A stretch of DNA of 53,615 nt, taken from Lachnospiraceae bacterium. GTDB lineage: Bacteria; Bacillota; Clostridia; Lachnospirales; Lachnospiraceae. The notes under the pieces were generated by a model. That model made no database searches. It was not told the origin of the DNA and was given only the letters and a program-made list of their open reading frames with translations. This document shows, in pieces, positions 35,279 through 45,061 of this stretch (positions are counted from its first letter, which is position 1; every line of letters begins with the position of its first letter). The stretch is from assembly GCA_017558145.1 (NCBI GenBank), contig JAFYWF010000091.1, positions 1 to 53,615 of the forward strand. Reading direction: 5' to 3'. A program made the position numbers and the translations under genes.

Positions 35279-37870
35279 CTACATTCCTACTTTGGCAACC
35301 AACCCTTCTCCTGCTTCATCAAGATCTATCACTATCACATCCTTCGGTTTCACCTGATCCGCTAAAATTAGTTTTGCAGCCAAAGTTTCCACATGCTTTT
35401 GAACAAATCGTTTCAAAGGTCTAGCTCCATATACCGGATCATAGCCTTCTTCTACGATATATTTTTCTGCCTCCGATGTAATTTCAATTGCCAATTCTCT
35501 ATCTGCCAATCTTGCATTGATATCTTTTACAAGAAGATGAATAATATTTCCAATATCCTTTTTGCTCAATGGTTTAAAAAGAATGGTTTCATCCAGACGA
35601 TTTAAAAATTCCGGTCTGAAATGCATTCTTAAATCACCCATAACGGATTCTCTTGCCTGCTCTTCAATGGTTCCGTCTTCTGCAATCCCATCTAACAGAT
35701 AAGAAGATCCAATATTAGATGTCATGATTAAAATGGTGTTTTTAAAATCTACAGTTCGCCCCTGGGAATCTGTGATTCTACCATCATCCAATACCTGTAA
35801 AAGAACATTGAATACATCCGGATGGGCTTTTTCGATTTCATCAAACAGTACTACAGCATATGGTTTTCTTCTCACCGCTTCTGTCAGCTGTCCTCCTTCA
35901 TCATATCCCACATACCCCGGAGGTGCTCCAATCAATCTGGATACAGAATGCTTTTCCATATACTCACTCATATCGATACGAACCATGTTGGATTCATCAT
36001 CAAACATAGACTCTGCTAAAGTTTTGGCAAGTTCTGTTTTTCCCACACCTGTAGGGCCCAAGAATAGAAAAGAACCAATAGGCTTGGTTGGATCCTTAAT
36101 ACCGGCTTTGGAACGAATAATAGCTTCCGATACCAAAGTTACTCCCTCTTCCTGTCCAATCACACGTTTGTGAAGCTCTTCATCCAAGTGCAAAGTTTTA
36201 TTTCTCTCACTTTCGGTTAACTTACTTACCGGAATTCCTGTCCAACGAGAGACAATCTTACCGATTTCTTCTTCCGATACACTCTCATGAACTAAAGAGA
36301 AGTTGGCACTTTTTACCTTTTCTTCTTCCATTTCCAATTGCTTTTTCAATTCCGGAAGTTTTCCATAGCTTAACTCTGCTGCCTTTTCATAATCACCCTC
36401 TCTCTGGGCAATCTGAATCTTGGCATTCATATCTTCAATTTCTTCTCGTAAATGAGAGAGATTTTCTACACTTTTCTTTTCGTTTTCCCACTGGGCAGAA
36501 CGATTATGAAATTCTTCCTTTACTTCTGCTAATTCCTTCTGTAAATTAGCCAGTCTTTCCATACTTAATCTGTCGTCTTCTTTTTTCAATGCCGCTTCTT
36601 CAATCTCCATCTGCATCATACGACGTCTCAATTCATCCACTTCTGTCGGCATGGAATCTAATTCTGTTTTAATCAAAGCACAGGCTTCATCTACTAAGTC
36701 AATAGCCTTATCCGGTAAAAATCGATCGGAAATATAGCGATTGGAAAGTACTGCTGCACTTACTAAAGCATTATCCATGATTTTTACACCATGATATACT
36801 TCATAACGTTCTTTTAATCCTCTTAAGATAGAAATAGCATCTTCTACCGTAGGTTCTTCCACCATCACCGGCTGAAATCTTCTCTCTAAAGCAGGGTCCT
36901 TTTCAATGTACTGGCGATATTCATCTAAGGTAGTAGCACCGATACAGTGAAGTTCTCCTCTGGCCAGCATTGGCTTTAACATATTACCTGCATCCAGGGC
37001 TCCATCGGTTTTACCTGCTCCCACAATGGTATGAAGTTCATCAATGAATAACAGAATCTGACCATCACTGTTTTTCACATCTTCTAAAACAGCTTTTAAA
37101 CGTTCTTCAAATTCCCCACGATATTTAGCTCCTGCCACCAGGGCGCCCATATCTAAGGCAAAAATCTTCTTATCCTTCAGTCCACCGGGAACATCACCGC
37201 GGACAATTCTCTGTGCTAATCCTTCTACTACTGCCGTTTTACCTACTCCCGGTTCTCCAATTAACACTGGGTTGTTTTTTGTTTTTCTGGATAAAATACG
37301 AATCAAATTACGGATTTCAGCATCTCTTCCAATGACCGGATCCAGTTTCTGATTTTTTGCTTTTTCTACCAAATCCTGACCATATTTTTCCAAAGTATCA
37401 TAGGTTGCTTCCGGATTATCACTGGTCACTCTCTGATTTCCTCTAACTGTAGATAATGCCTGTAAAAATCGTTCCCTATTAATACCATATTCTCTAAAAA
37501 TTTCTTTTATTTCCCGGTTCGGATATTTCAACATCGCTAAAAACAAATGCTCTACAGAAACATATTCATCTCCCATCTGTTTTGCTTCATCTTCAGCACT
37601 GATCAAAACCTTGTTTAAATCTTTTCCTACATAAATTTGTCCGCCTTGCACTTTTACTCTCTTATTTAAAGCCTGTTCACAGCGGTTCACAAAATGTTCT
37701 TTGTGAATCTCCATTTTCTCAATTAATTTTAAAATCAGGCTATCTTCTAAATTCAGAAGTGCAACCATTAAATGTTCCTGCTCGATTTCCTGATTTCCAT
37801 ATTCATAGGCAAGCTTCTCACATCGTTCCACTGCCTGCATGGATTTTTGTGTAAATTTTGAAATATTCAT
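35279..37870 (-). CDS. clpB: ClpB disaggregase (Hsp100 chaperone)
   Basis: An 863-residue double AAA+ ATPase that resolves protein aggregates with DnaK. It has an N-terminal Clp repeat domain (1-145), first Walker A GEPGVGKT (205-212), the long coiled-coil middle domain (about 400-525) that distinguishes ClpB from ClpC, second Walker A GPTGVGKT near 600, [21 protein letters not shown] (pore loop) and the C-terminal D2-small domain. The length is typical. A perfect CIRCE element upstream indicates HrcA repression. Confidence 0.98.
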   Translation of the reverse strand: MNISKFTQKSMQAVERCEKLAYEYGNQEIEQEHLMVALLNLEDSLILKLIEKMEIHKEHFVNRCEQALNKRVKVQGGQIYVGKDLNKVLISAEDEAKQMGDEYVSVEHLFLAMLKYPNREIKEIFREYGINRERFLQALSTVRGNQRVTSDNPEATYDTLEKYGQDLVEKAKNQKLDPVIGRDAEIRNLIRILSRKTKNNPVLIGEPGVGKTAVVEGLAQRIVRGDVPGGLKDKKIFALDMGALVAGAKYRGEFEERLKAVLEDVKNSDGQILLFIDELHTIVGAGKTDGALDAGNMLKPMLARGELHCIGATTLDEYRQYIEKDPALERRFQPVMVEEPTVEDAISILRGLKERYEVYHGVKIMDNALVSAAVLSNRYISDRFLPDKAIDLVDEACALIKTELDSMPTEVDELRRRMMQMEIEEAALKKEDDRLSMERLANLQKELAEVKEEFHNRSAQWENEKKSVENLSHLREEIEDMNAKIQIAQREGDYEKAAELSYGKLPELKKQLEMEEEKVKSANFSLVHESVSEEEIGKIVSRWTGIPVSKLTESERNKTLHLDEELHKRVIGQEEGVTLVSEAIIRSKAGIKDPTKPIGSFLFLGPTGVGKTELAKTLAESMFDDESNMVRIDMSEYMEKHSVSRLIGAPPGYVGYDEGGQLTEAVRRKPYAVVLFDEIEKAHPDVFNVLLQVLDDGRITDSQGRTVDFKNTILIMTSNIGSSYLLDGIAEDGTIEEQARESVMGDLRMHFRPEFLNRLDETILFKPLSKKDIGNIIHLLVKDINARLADRELAIEITSEAEKYIVEEGYDPVYGARPLKRFVQKHVETLAAKLILADQVKPKDVIVIDLDEAGEGLVAKVGM

Positions 37871-38004
37871 AATACTTACCTCCTCGTTTTGTTTGGCTGC
37901 TGATAACTTTCATACTATAGTAATAATAAGTTTTCACTAAGAACTTACTTCTATACAAGTTTCAACACCAGAATTATGTTCTAAGAACTTTATAGCACCT
38001 TTTG

Positions 38005-38031
38005 TTAGCACTCGCAATAGGTGAGTGCTAA
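38005..38031. promoter_or_regulatory. CIRCE element (HrcA operator) of clpB
   Basis: TTAGCACTC, 9 bases, GAGTGCTAA: an exact match to the consensus inverted repeat bound by the heat-shock repressor HrcA. Confidence 0.98.
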
Positions 38032-38044
38032 TTTATTTCTTAAA

Positions 38045-38073
38045 AATTTATTAACAGGTAAGATAAATAACAA
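38045..38073 (-). promoter_or_regulatory. Promoter of clpB
   Basis: TTGTTA (38073-38068), 17-bp spacer, TAAATT (38050-38045) on the minus strand. The CIRCE element begins about six bases after the predicted start. Confidence 0.5.
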
Positions 38074-38108
38074 CTAACATGAATTCTATACCTGCGTCCT
38101 CAATCAAT

Positions 38109-38137
38109 AAACGCCCCGGCCTTAAACCGAAGCGTTT
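38109..38137 (-). terminator. Terminator of the 38161-38706 gene
   Basis: On the minus strand AAACGCTTCGG / CCGGGGCGTTT pair fully with two G-U pairs and a 7-base loop. On the plus strand the same sites are mismatches, so it acts on minus-strand transcripts. Confidence 0.75.
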
Positions 38138-38160
38138 GTCTTTGTTTTAATATTTATTTC

Positions 38161-38706
38161 TTACAACACCTTAATCTCTAAAGCCGTGGTTTGTGGTGGA
38201 ATACTGGCTGTCATAAAGTTTCCATGACGAACCTCCACACGCATCCCCGGAATCAAACCTGTGAATTCCATCCCTCTTCCCATACGATTTGTAATGGGAA
38301 TATTCTGTGGTACATTGAAACGAATAATCGAAGTAAAGTTTCCATCGCTGATAGTTGTAAAATTTCTTCCCATTCTATCGATGTCCACAATTCTTCCCAC
38401 CGTTGTACTATTTCCCTGTACATTCTCTATAATTTCTACCAAAAAAGCTTCTGCTTGCGGCGGAATACTCCTGGTAGAATTATTGGAAAGAATCGCATTT
38501 ACTACCATTCCTATTTTTAAATCACCGGCATTTCCTCGCAATCCATTACTGTTTACCACAACAGTCGCCGGTCCTACCACCATACGAATTCTTTGTTCTT
38601 CTCTTCGGTTATTTTTTTCATCCCGATACACTGCTGTAACCAATGTATTATTTCTTTCCTGTGAAATTTCTTCAATCATTGCATTTGAAATATGATTTAC
38701 TGCCAT
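38161..38706 (-). CDS. Hypothetical protein with an internally repeated domain
   Basis: A 181-residue protein that I do not recognise. The start is ATG 38706 (MAVNHISNAMIEE), with AAAAAGG 8 bases upstream; the frame from 38730 lacks a ribosome binding site. Two segments resemble each other: GMVVNAILSN...RSIPPQAEAFLVEII and GMRVEVRHGN...ASIPPQTTALEIKVL, about 80 residues apart, each a short beta-rich unit ending in SIPPQ-x2-A. There is no signal peptide or membrane helix. It may be a small two-domain beta-barrel protein. It is monocistronic with its own terminator, between clpB and an antiporter. Confidence 0.7.
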   Translation of the reverse strand: MAVNHISNAMIEEISQERNNTLVTAVYRDEKNNRREEQRIRMVVGPATVVVNSNGLRGNAGDLKIGMVVNAILSNNSTRSIPPQAEAFLVEIIENVQGNSTTVGRIVDIDRMGRNFTTISDGNFTSIIRFNVPQNIPITNRMGRGMEFTGLIPGMRVEVRHGNFMTASIPPQTTALEIKVL

Positions 38707-38772
38707 AAAAAATACCTTTTTTAATAGCATATTCCGTTATTTCAAAAATGGTGTCATACTTTTCTTCTTCGC

Positions 38773-40062
38773 TTATGCTTTTTTTGCTTTATCTAACTTA
38801 TGCTGACGACGATTCTTAACTTCATCGGACATAGGTTTGATATCTCCAGCTTTTGTAAGAGCCCATTTTGTAAGAAGAGGACCAAAAATTTCATATACTA
38901 AAACAGCAAAAAGTGTAATGTTACGAATTAAATTTCCCTGTTCCCCTAACTGCATCGCTGTAGAACACATTCCCAGTGCAACACCTGCCTGTGGGAAAAG
39001 AGTAATACCCAAATATTTACAAGTGTTCTCATCACACTTAGTAGCTTTTGCACTGGCAAAAGTACCAAAATATTTACCTACACAACGGAAAATAATATAT
39101 ACTAAGCCAATCCCTACAATAGCTACATCGGAAAATACTTCTAACTCCAATTCTGCACCACTGACTACAAAAAATAATGCAAAAAGTGGCGATGTCCATT
39201 TATCGCTGGCTGCCATCAAGTCATCCGCCAAAGGACAAATGTTACAAAAAATGGTTCCCAACATCATACATACTAAAAGAGATGAAAATCCAATATGTAC
39301 AGCACCAATTTCAAATTTCAAAGATGATAACGCAGTTGCAAATGCCACTAACGCTATGGTCATGTTTAAACGATTGGTATTGGAATTAAACAAAGTTTCC
39401 AATTTTGTTAAAATCCATCCCATAACTGCCCCTAATGCTAAAGAACACACAATCTCAACAATAGGATTAACGATAATAGAAATGATATCCACAGTTCCAC
39501 TAACTAATGTTTTGGAAATCCCAAAACAAACAGCAAATATAATTAAACCAACAGCATCATCTAAAGCAACAATAGGAAGTAACAAATTAGTCAGAGGTCC
39601 TTTTGCCTTATACTGGCGAACTACCATTAAAGTTGCTGCCGGTGCAGTCGCTGTTGCAATAGCACCTAAGGTAAGAAGCTGTGCCATAGATAATTTATCC
39701 GGCATTAGTAAATGAACAGCCAACAATGCCATATCTACGCAAAAAGTTGCCGCCAAAGCCTGAAAAATACCAATCACAAAAGCCTGTTTACCGATATGCT
39801 TTAATTCTTCCATCTTAAATTCACTACCGATAGAAAAAGCAATAAATCCTAAAGCAATCTGAGAAATCAATCCCAAGCCGGCTACCTGCTCCATTGTATT
39901 AAATCCTAAACTGTTAATTCCCAAAGCTCCCATAAAATAGGGACCAATCAATACTCCTGCAATTAAATATGCAGTTACTGCCGGTAATTTAAACGGTTTA
40001 AAAATACGAGTCATAATCAATCCTGCTAAAAGCGCAATGGATATCGATAATAATGTATTCAT
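38773..40062 (-). CDS. CPA2-family cation:proton antiporter
   Basis: A 429-residue membrane protein of the Na+/H+ exchanger fold (PF00999), with about 12 helices. GVLIGPYFMGALGI, IGSEFKMEELKHIG, and the ion-site region VALDDAVGLIIFA with the DD pair correspond to known positions in KefB/NapA-type antiporters. No TrkA-N or TrkA-C domain is present, so it is a bare transporter. Na+ or K+ cannot be distinguished. Confidence 0.9.
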   Translation of the reverse strand: MNTLLSISIALLAGLIMTRIFKPFKLPAVTAYLIAGVLIGPYFMGALGINSLGFNTMEQVAGLGLISQIALGFIAFSIGSEFKMEELKHIGKQAFVIGIFQALAATFCVDMALLAVHLLMPDKLSMAQLLTLGAIATATAPAATLMVVRQYKAKGPLTNLLLPIVALDDAVGLIIFAVCFGISKTLVSGTVDIISIIVNPIVEIVCSLALGAVMGWILTKLETLFNSNTNRLNMTIALVAFATALSSLKFEIGAVHIGFSSLLVCMMLGTIFCNICPLADDLMAASDKWTSPLFALFFVVSGAELELEVFSDVAIVGIGLVYIIFRCVGKYFGTFASAKATKCDENTCKYLGITLFPQAGVALGMCSTAMQLGEQGNLIRNITLFAVLVYEIFGPLLTKWALTKAGDIKPMSDEVKNRRQHKLDKAKKA

Positions 40063-40199
40063 TTTATTCCTTCTTTCTTCATTCTGTTTTCATTTCCACT
40101 TTTGAAGTATACTCTTACTTCAGCAATCTACAAGAGTAAAATCTCACAGATAATTCCACTTATTTCTTAAATTTTTGTAAAATTTATTTATAAACAAAC

Positions 40200-40205
40200 T
40201 ATAAT
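40200..40205 (+). promoter_or_regulatory. Possible -10 box of the thioredoxin gene
   Basis: A consensus TATAAT 90 bases before the start codon. No good -35 lies at 17 bases; the nearest candidate TTGTAA is at 19 bases (40175-40180). Confidence 0.35.
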
Positions 40206-40294
40206 AAGGTATGATATAGACATCTTTGGTTATCATTACCATAGATGCAGAAGATCTTTTGATTTTCTACCATATTTTTAGGAGGTAACAGATT

Positions 40295-40603
40295 ATGGCA
40301 GCATTAAAAATAACAAAAGATAATTTTCAAACAGAAGTATTAGAAGCATCGCAAACTGTATTAGTAGATTTTTGGGCTAGCTGGTGTGGCCCCTGTAAAA
40401 TGATTGGTCCCATCATTGATCAAATTGCAGAGGAAAGAAGCGATGTAAAGGTTTGTAAAGTAAATGTTGATGACGAACCTGAATTGGCAGCAAAATTCAG
40501 AGTAATGAGTATTCCAACTTTAATCGTATTCAAAGATGGACAAGTAGTAACTCAGTCTATGGGTGCGAAACCTAAAACAGCCATTCTTGCAATGTTGAAT
40601 TAA
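40295..40603 (+). CDS. trxA: Thioredoxin
   Basis: A 102-residue cytoplasmic dithiol reductant with the active site FWASWCGPCKM (C31, C34), the buried Asp in LVDFW and the cis-Pro loop SIPTLIVFKDG. The length and motifs are those of TrxA. AGGAGG lies 7 bases before the ATG. It is a single gene with its own terminator; no thioredoxin reductase is adjacent. Confidence 0.95.
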   Translation: MAALKITKDNFQTEVLEASQTVLVDFWASWCGPCKMIGPIIDQIAEERSDVKVCKVNVDDEPELAAKFRVMSIPTLIVFKDGQVVTQSMGAKPKTAILAMLN

Positions 40604-40623
40604 TTTAAAATGGTAACTAAAAT

Positions 40624-40657
40624 AAAAACACAAGGAACTGATAATCCTTGTGTTTTT
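40624..40657. terminator. Bidirectional terminator between trxA and the C39-like gene
   Basis: AAAAACACAAGGA / TCCTTGTGTTTTT, a 13-bp perfect stem with an 8-base loop and T tracts on both strands. It serves both convergent genes. Confidence 0.92.
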
Positions 40658-40665
40658 TATTTTAG

Positions 40666-41280
40666 TTATCTTTTTTTCACTGCTACTGCCATATTGTACT
40701 GTGCAGCATGGCGATTGATTAATAATTCTTTTTCGTAACGAATTAAGCCTCTATTTTCATGAGGATCATTAAAATAATATCCTTCTTCATCGTATCCTAC
40801 CAAAAGCATACAATGCTCATTAGATATCCAAGTAAATTCTTCTGCAGTATCCAACAATTTCCAAGACGGTCCAACTATGGGTTCTCTCATGTTGATACAT
40901 GCCCAAAAAATAACAGGCATATCTGCATCCAGATAATTTTGTATTAATGTTTCCATAGAAGTATCTGTTTCATTCATTACTTCATATTCTGTTCCAATCG
41001 CTTTTTCTAAAGCCTTACAAATCACCGGTGCATAACATCCAAAGGAATCCTTATCATAAGGACTTCCACAGAAGTATAGATTTGGGTCAGCTCCGTAAAG
41101 CTGACCCTCTTTTATCTCAAAATCCTTCTTTTCCAAATAAGTTTCGATAAATTCATCTACTGTAATTTCATACCCTAAATACTGTAATAACATAACTGTG
41201 GATACGCTTTCACAGCCAGTTGGATATTTTACACTTTGATCTATATAAGGCACTTGAATTATTTTTTTCTGATTCTTCAT
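40666..41280 (-). CDS. C39-like papain-fold peptidase, apparently cytoplasmic
   Basis: A 204-residue protein with the catalytic triad pattern of peptidase C39-like_2: Cys in YPTGCESVS (C23), His in ISNEHCMLLVGYD and Asp/Asn in GYYFNDP. Relatives are often secreted, but no signal peptide or membrane segment is seen; the N-terminus is MKNQKKIIQVPYIDQ. It could be a cysteine peptidase or a leaderless-secreted or cytosolic transglutaminase-like enzyme. The promoter lies directly upstream and the ribosome binding site is GAGG. Confidence 0.82.
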   Translation of the reverse strand: MKNQKKIIQVPYIDQSVKYPTGCESVSTVMLLQYLGYEITVDEFIETYLEKKDFEIKEGQLYGADPNLYFCGSPYDKDSFGCYAPVICKALEKAIGTEYEVMNETDTSMETLIQNYLDADMPVIFWACINMREPIVGPSWKLLDTAEEFTWISNEHCMLLVGYDEEGYYFNDPHENRGLIRYEKELLINRHAAQYNMAVAVKKR

Positions 41281-41301
41281 ATCACTTGCCTCAATATCTA
41301 A

Positions 41302-41331
41302 ATTATATATAAATCTATAATTTTATCACAA
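41302..41331 (-). promoter_or_regulatory. Promoter of the C39-like gene
   Basis: TTGTGA (41331-41326), 18-bp spacer, consensus TATAAT (41307-41302) on the minus strand. Confidence 0.5.
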
Positions 41332-41394
41332 CAAGCCTTTAAGTGTTTTTTGAATCGTACTTATTGTAGCTTGTTCTTAATCTAAAAATAATGC

Positions 41395-42900
41395 TTATTT
41401 TTTCATCGCTTTGCTTCTGATTACTTCTAACATTACCACCATAATCACAAGACTGGCACCTAATGCTACTAACCAGTTTTGTACAATACCTGCAATCAAG
41501 TATCCTACGATACAAACTGCTGCCACAGGAAGGGCATACTGCATCTGTGTGGATACGTGATTAATATGATTACACTGCGCTCCTGCAGAGGACATAACAG
41601 TAGTATCAGAAATCGGAGAAATATGGTCTCCACAAACTGCTCCTGCTAATACCGCGGATACGGAGATAATCATCATTTCCATATTGGCTGCGCTACCAAA
41701 CATTGCTACTACAATTGGTACCAAAATAGCAAAAGTTCCCCAACTGGTTCCTGTAGAGAACGCAAGGAAAATTGCTACTGCAAACATCACTGCCGGAATT
41801 ACTACACTGGCAGAAGCATTAGCACCTACAATACCTTCTACAAAGACGGCAATTCCTAACGCATCGCCAACTCCCTTTAATGACCAAGCAAAAATCAAAA
41901 TAATAACTGCCGGTACCATTAATTTAAATCCTTCCGGAAGACTTTCCATAAAGCCTTTAAAAGTAATCACTTTTCTTGGAAGATATAAAATACCGGTAAA
42001 TAAAATAGTAACAAAAGTAGAGAAAATCAAACTTGTTTCTGCATCACAGCTAGAGAACGCAGTGATAATATCTGTTGCGCCATCTAAGTAACCTGTATAG
42101 ATCATAGCTCCAACGGCAGATACGATTAACATAGCAACAGGAAGTACCAAATCCATAACTTTTCCGTTTTTGTTTCCCTTTTCCTGTTCTACTTTGTCAA
42201 ATTCATCTTTTGCACCACTAAACAAATCACCGTTTTCTGCATTCATTTCATGCTTTTTCATCAAACCAAAATCAAAGCCTCTAATGATAATATAGAAAAC
42301 CATAAAAATAGTTAACAATGCATATAAGTTATATGGAATCGTTCTTAAAAACATCTGGAACCCTGTAATTCCCGCATCCTCCGGTACATAAGAGTTAACA
42401 GCTGCTGCCCAACTGGAAATTGGTGCAATAATACAAATTGGTGCTGCAGTAGCATCAATAATATACGCTAACTTAGATCTTGATACTTTATGTCTGTCAG
42501 TAACCGGTCTCATAACAGAACCTACTGTCAAACAGTTAAAATAATCGTCTACGAAAATTAAAACGCCAAGTCCCATTGTTGCTAATAAAGAGGCTTTCTT
42601 GGATTTGATTTTTTCTCCTGCCCACTTACCATAGGCTGCAGAACCTCCGGATTTTGTCATTAATACAATAATCATTCCCAATAAAATATCGAAAATCAAA
42701 ATATTAAGGTTCATACTTTCTTTCATGATGTCAAAAAATGCATTAAAGGAAGCCCACAAATCAAAACCTCCTACCATTAATGCACCTACCGCTACCCCGA
42801 TAAACAGGGAGCTATATACTTCCTTTGTAATCAATGCCAATACAATAGCAATGATGGGAGGTAAAATGGACCAAATAGTCCCAAAAAACATTGTTTCCAT
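41395..42900 (-). CDS. NhaC-family Na+/H+ antiporter
   Basis: A 501-residue membrane protein with about 11-12 helices, matching the NhaC superfamily: FVDDYFNCLTVGSVMRPVTDR, CGDHISPISDTTVMSSAGAQC and LAFSTGTSWGTFAILVPI are typical. The start is ATG 42900 (METMFFGTIWSILPP), with AAAGGAGA upstream; the longer frame from 42936 spans that site. Members exchange Na+ for H+ or transport organic anions or amino acids, so the substrate is not certain. It follows the nucleoside permease gene by 78 bases and might be cotranscribed. Confidence 0.9.
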   Translation of the reverse strand: METMFFGTIWSILPPIIAIVLALITKEVYSSLFIGVAVGALMVGGFDLWASFNAFFDIMKESMNLNILIFDILLGMIIVLMTKSGGSAAYGKWAGEKIKSKKASLLATMGLGVLIFVDDYFNCLTVGSVMRPVTDRHKVSRSKLAYIIDATAAPICIIAPISSWAAAVNSYVPEDAGITGFQMFLRTIPYNLYALLTIFMVFYIIIRGFDFGLMKKHEMNAENGDLFSGAKDEFDKVEQEKGNKNGKVMDLVLPVAMLIVSAVGAMIYTGYLDGATDIITAFSSCDAETSLIFSTFVTILFTGILYLPRKVITFKGFMESLPEGFKLMVPAVIILIFAWSLKGVGDALGIAVFVEGIVGANASASVVIPAVMFAVAIFLAFSTGTSWGTFAILVPIVVAMFGSAANMEMMIISVSAVLAGAVCGDHISPISDTTVMSSAGAQCNHINHVSTQMQYALPVAAVCIVGYLIAGIVQNWLVALGASLVIMVVMLEVIRSKAMKK

Positions 42901-42978
42901 AGAGATTCTCCTTTGTAAAACAGAATTTTTCCACAATCTTTCTGTTTATTTTTTCTTATTTTAAAAAATACTTTTTCT

Positions 42979-43971
42979 TTATCTTTCCTCACGGAAATAG
43001 TTGATTCCACAACTCTTAGGCTGTGCATGTTCTTTATTTTCATGCATACTGGTAAATACCAATACTAAAATAGTCGCAATATAAGGAATCATATCGTAGA
43101 TCTGTGTGGGAAGTCCCGGAATGCTGATATACATACGCATAACTGTCAATCCACCAAATACTACGGATACCAAAACAGCTCTTAATGGTGACCAGGTAGC
43201 AAAAATAACTAACGCTACTGCCAGCCATCCGTAACCACCAACACAGCCATGTACCCATACACCGGAAGTCGTAACCATACTCATATACATACCACCTATA
43301 CCACAGATACCACCACCGATAATCGTTGCACCATATTTATATGCTTCAATTGGAATTCCTGCTGCATCCGCTGTGGCAGGGCTTTCTCCCACTGCTCGAA
43401 GGTTTAAACCTACACGAGATTTTGCAAAAAACCATAACAGCATTGCTGCCACTGCTAATGCAAAATAAACCATCCAGTTATACTGGAATAATAATTTCCC
43501 AATGACAGGCAAATCTGACAATAGCGGAATATTTACTTTCAAAAATGCTTTCTTAGTTACATCACTTACCGCAATATAACCGCCTGCTTTTCCTGCAAAA
43601 AACTCACCGAAGAAATTTGCAAAACCGGTACCAAAAATAGTCAAAGTAAGACCTGTTACGTTCTGATTCGCACGTAAGGTAATGGTTAAGAAACTGTAAA
43701 TTAACGCTCCAAAAGCTCCGGCTATAAAAGAAGCAATCAACGCTACCAATGCAGAAACAAAACCGCTTGGTGTCCCTCCTGCCTTCATCACAAATTGCTC
43801 GTAATAATAAGAGCTTACCAGGCCGGTAATGGCTCCCATGAACATCATACCTTCTACACCGAGGTTCATGTTCCCTGCTTTTTCTGTTAAAATTTCACCC
43901 AATGCTCCTAATAAAAGAGGCGTTCCTGCCAATACAGCAGCAATAAAAAGATTACTTAATACATTAAGCAT
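42979..43971 (-). CDS. nupQ: Nucleoside ABC transporter permease 2 (NupQ/YufQ-like)
   Basis: A 330-residue inner-membrane permease of the BPD_transp_2 family with LTEKAGNMNLGVEGMMFMGAITG, the hallmark N-terminal segment, and GESPATADAAGIPIEAYKYGA, the coupling region. With NupP and NupO it forms an importer fed by the BMP lipoprotein. The start is ATG 43971, with GGAGGAAGGAC upstream and an 8-base overlap with the nupP end. Confidence 0.92.
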   Translation of the reverse strand: MLNVLSNLFIAAVLAGTPLLLGALGEILTEKAGNMNLGVEGMMFMGAITGLVSSYYYEQFVMKAGGTPSGFVSALVALIASFIAGAFGALIYSFLTITLRANQNVTGLTLTIFGTGFANFFGEFFAGKAGGYIAVSDVTKKAFLKVNIPLLSDLPVIGKLLFQYNWMVYFALAVAAMLLWFFAKSRVGLNLRAVGESPATADAAGIPIEAYKYGATIIGGGICGIGGMYMSMVTTSGVWVHGCVGGYGWLAVALVIFATWSPLRAVLVSVVFGGLTVMRMYISIPGLPTQIYDMIPYIATILVLVFTSMHENKEHAQPKSCGINYFREER

Positions 43972-45061
43972 GTCCTTCCTCCTTTCCACGAAGAATTAAG
44001 CGATAATTAATAAAGAATTCGCATCCTAACATAAAGAATAAAATAATACCGATTAATACATCTGCCGCAGATGCCGGAATTTTAAACTGTGTCTGAATGG
44101 TATTGGAACCTCTCTCCAGCATCGCAATAAATATAGCAACTGCTAACATTCCATAGGGATTCATTTTTGCAAGCCATGCAACGGTAATCGCTGTAAAACC
44201 TACTCCACCGGCTGTTCCTTCCGTAATAGTATAATCTGCTCCGGCGAATTGTAACATACCCACTAACCCACAAAGTGCTCCGGAAATAAACATGGTACGA
44301 TTATATACCTTGCTTACTTTAATACCGGCATAATGGGCAGTGTTCGTGCTTTCTCCTACCACCGCAATTTCATATCCCTGTTTTGTTTTGGTAAAGTAAA
44401 TGTGAGAAACTACAACCAAAACAAGAGCTAAAATCCAACCCCAATGAACACCAAACACCTTAGTAAGTCTGGCACCCTGGGCTAACATCGCAATTTTAGG
44501 GAAACTGCTACCTGGTGCTTTCCAAGGACCATTCATCAAATATTTAATAAATGCCAAAGCAATGTAGTTTAACATCAAAGTAAATAAGGTTTCATTCGTT
44601 CCCCATTTGGATTTGAAAAGAGCCGGAATCAATCCATATAATCCCCCTGCAATAAGGGAAGAAACCATCATTAAAATAACCAAAGGTACTTTCGGAAAAA
44701 TATGTGCTGTAAATAATCCGAAAAATCCGGCTGCTACAGCTCCCACTAATATTTGTCCCTCTGCCCCAATATTCCAGAATTTCATACGGAAAGCAATGGA
44801 AATCCCAATTGCAGTAATCAATAATGGTACCGTAATTTTAATCGTTTCATTCATTACGGTCTTAGATCCCCATGCACCAATCACCATTGATTTATAAACT
44901 GCTAAAGGATTATTTCCCAAAATCATAATCAAAAGGCCACCGGTCACTAAGGCTAACAGGAAGGCAATTCCACGAACAATCCATGCCTGCTTAGAAGTAA
45001 TGGCATCTCTCTTAGCCATACGAAGCAATGGTTCTTTCACTTTTTTCACCTGGCTACTCAT
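43964..45061 (-). CDS. nupP: Nucleoside ABC transporter permease 1 (NupP/YufP-like)
   Basis: A 365-residue membrane permease of the BPD_transp_2 family (MILGNNPLAVYKSMVIGAWG, FWNIGAEGQILVGAVAAGF, VGESTNTAHYAGIKVSK). The start is ATG 45061 (MSSQVKKVKEPLLRM), after AAAGGAGGAAAA; the frame from 45100 contains that site. It overlaps both neighbours by 8 bases, so translation is coupled. Confidence 0.92.
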   Translation of the reverse strand: MSSQVKKVKEPLLRMAKRDAITSKQAWIVRGIAFLLALVTGGLLIMILGNNPLAVYKSMVIGAWGSKTVMNETIKITVPLLITAIGISIAFRMKFWNIGAEGQILVGAVAAGFFGLFTAHIFPKVPLVILMMVSSLIAGGLYGLIPALFKSKWGTNETLFTLMLNYIALAFIKYLMNGPWKAPGSSFPKIAMLAQGARLTKVFGVHWGWILALVLVVVSHIYFTKTKQGYEIAVVGESTNTAHYAGIKVSKVYNRTMFISGALCGLVGMLQFAGADYTITEGTAGGVGFTAITVAWLAKMNPYGMLAVAIFIAMLERGSNTIQTQFKIPASAADVLIGIILFFMLGCEFFINYRLILRGKEEGHA

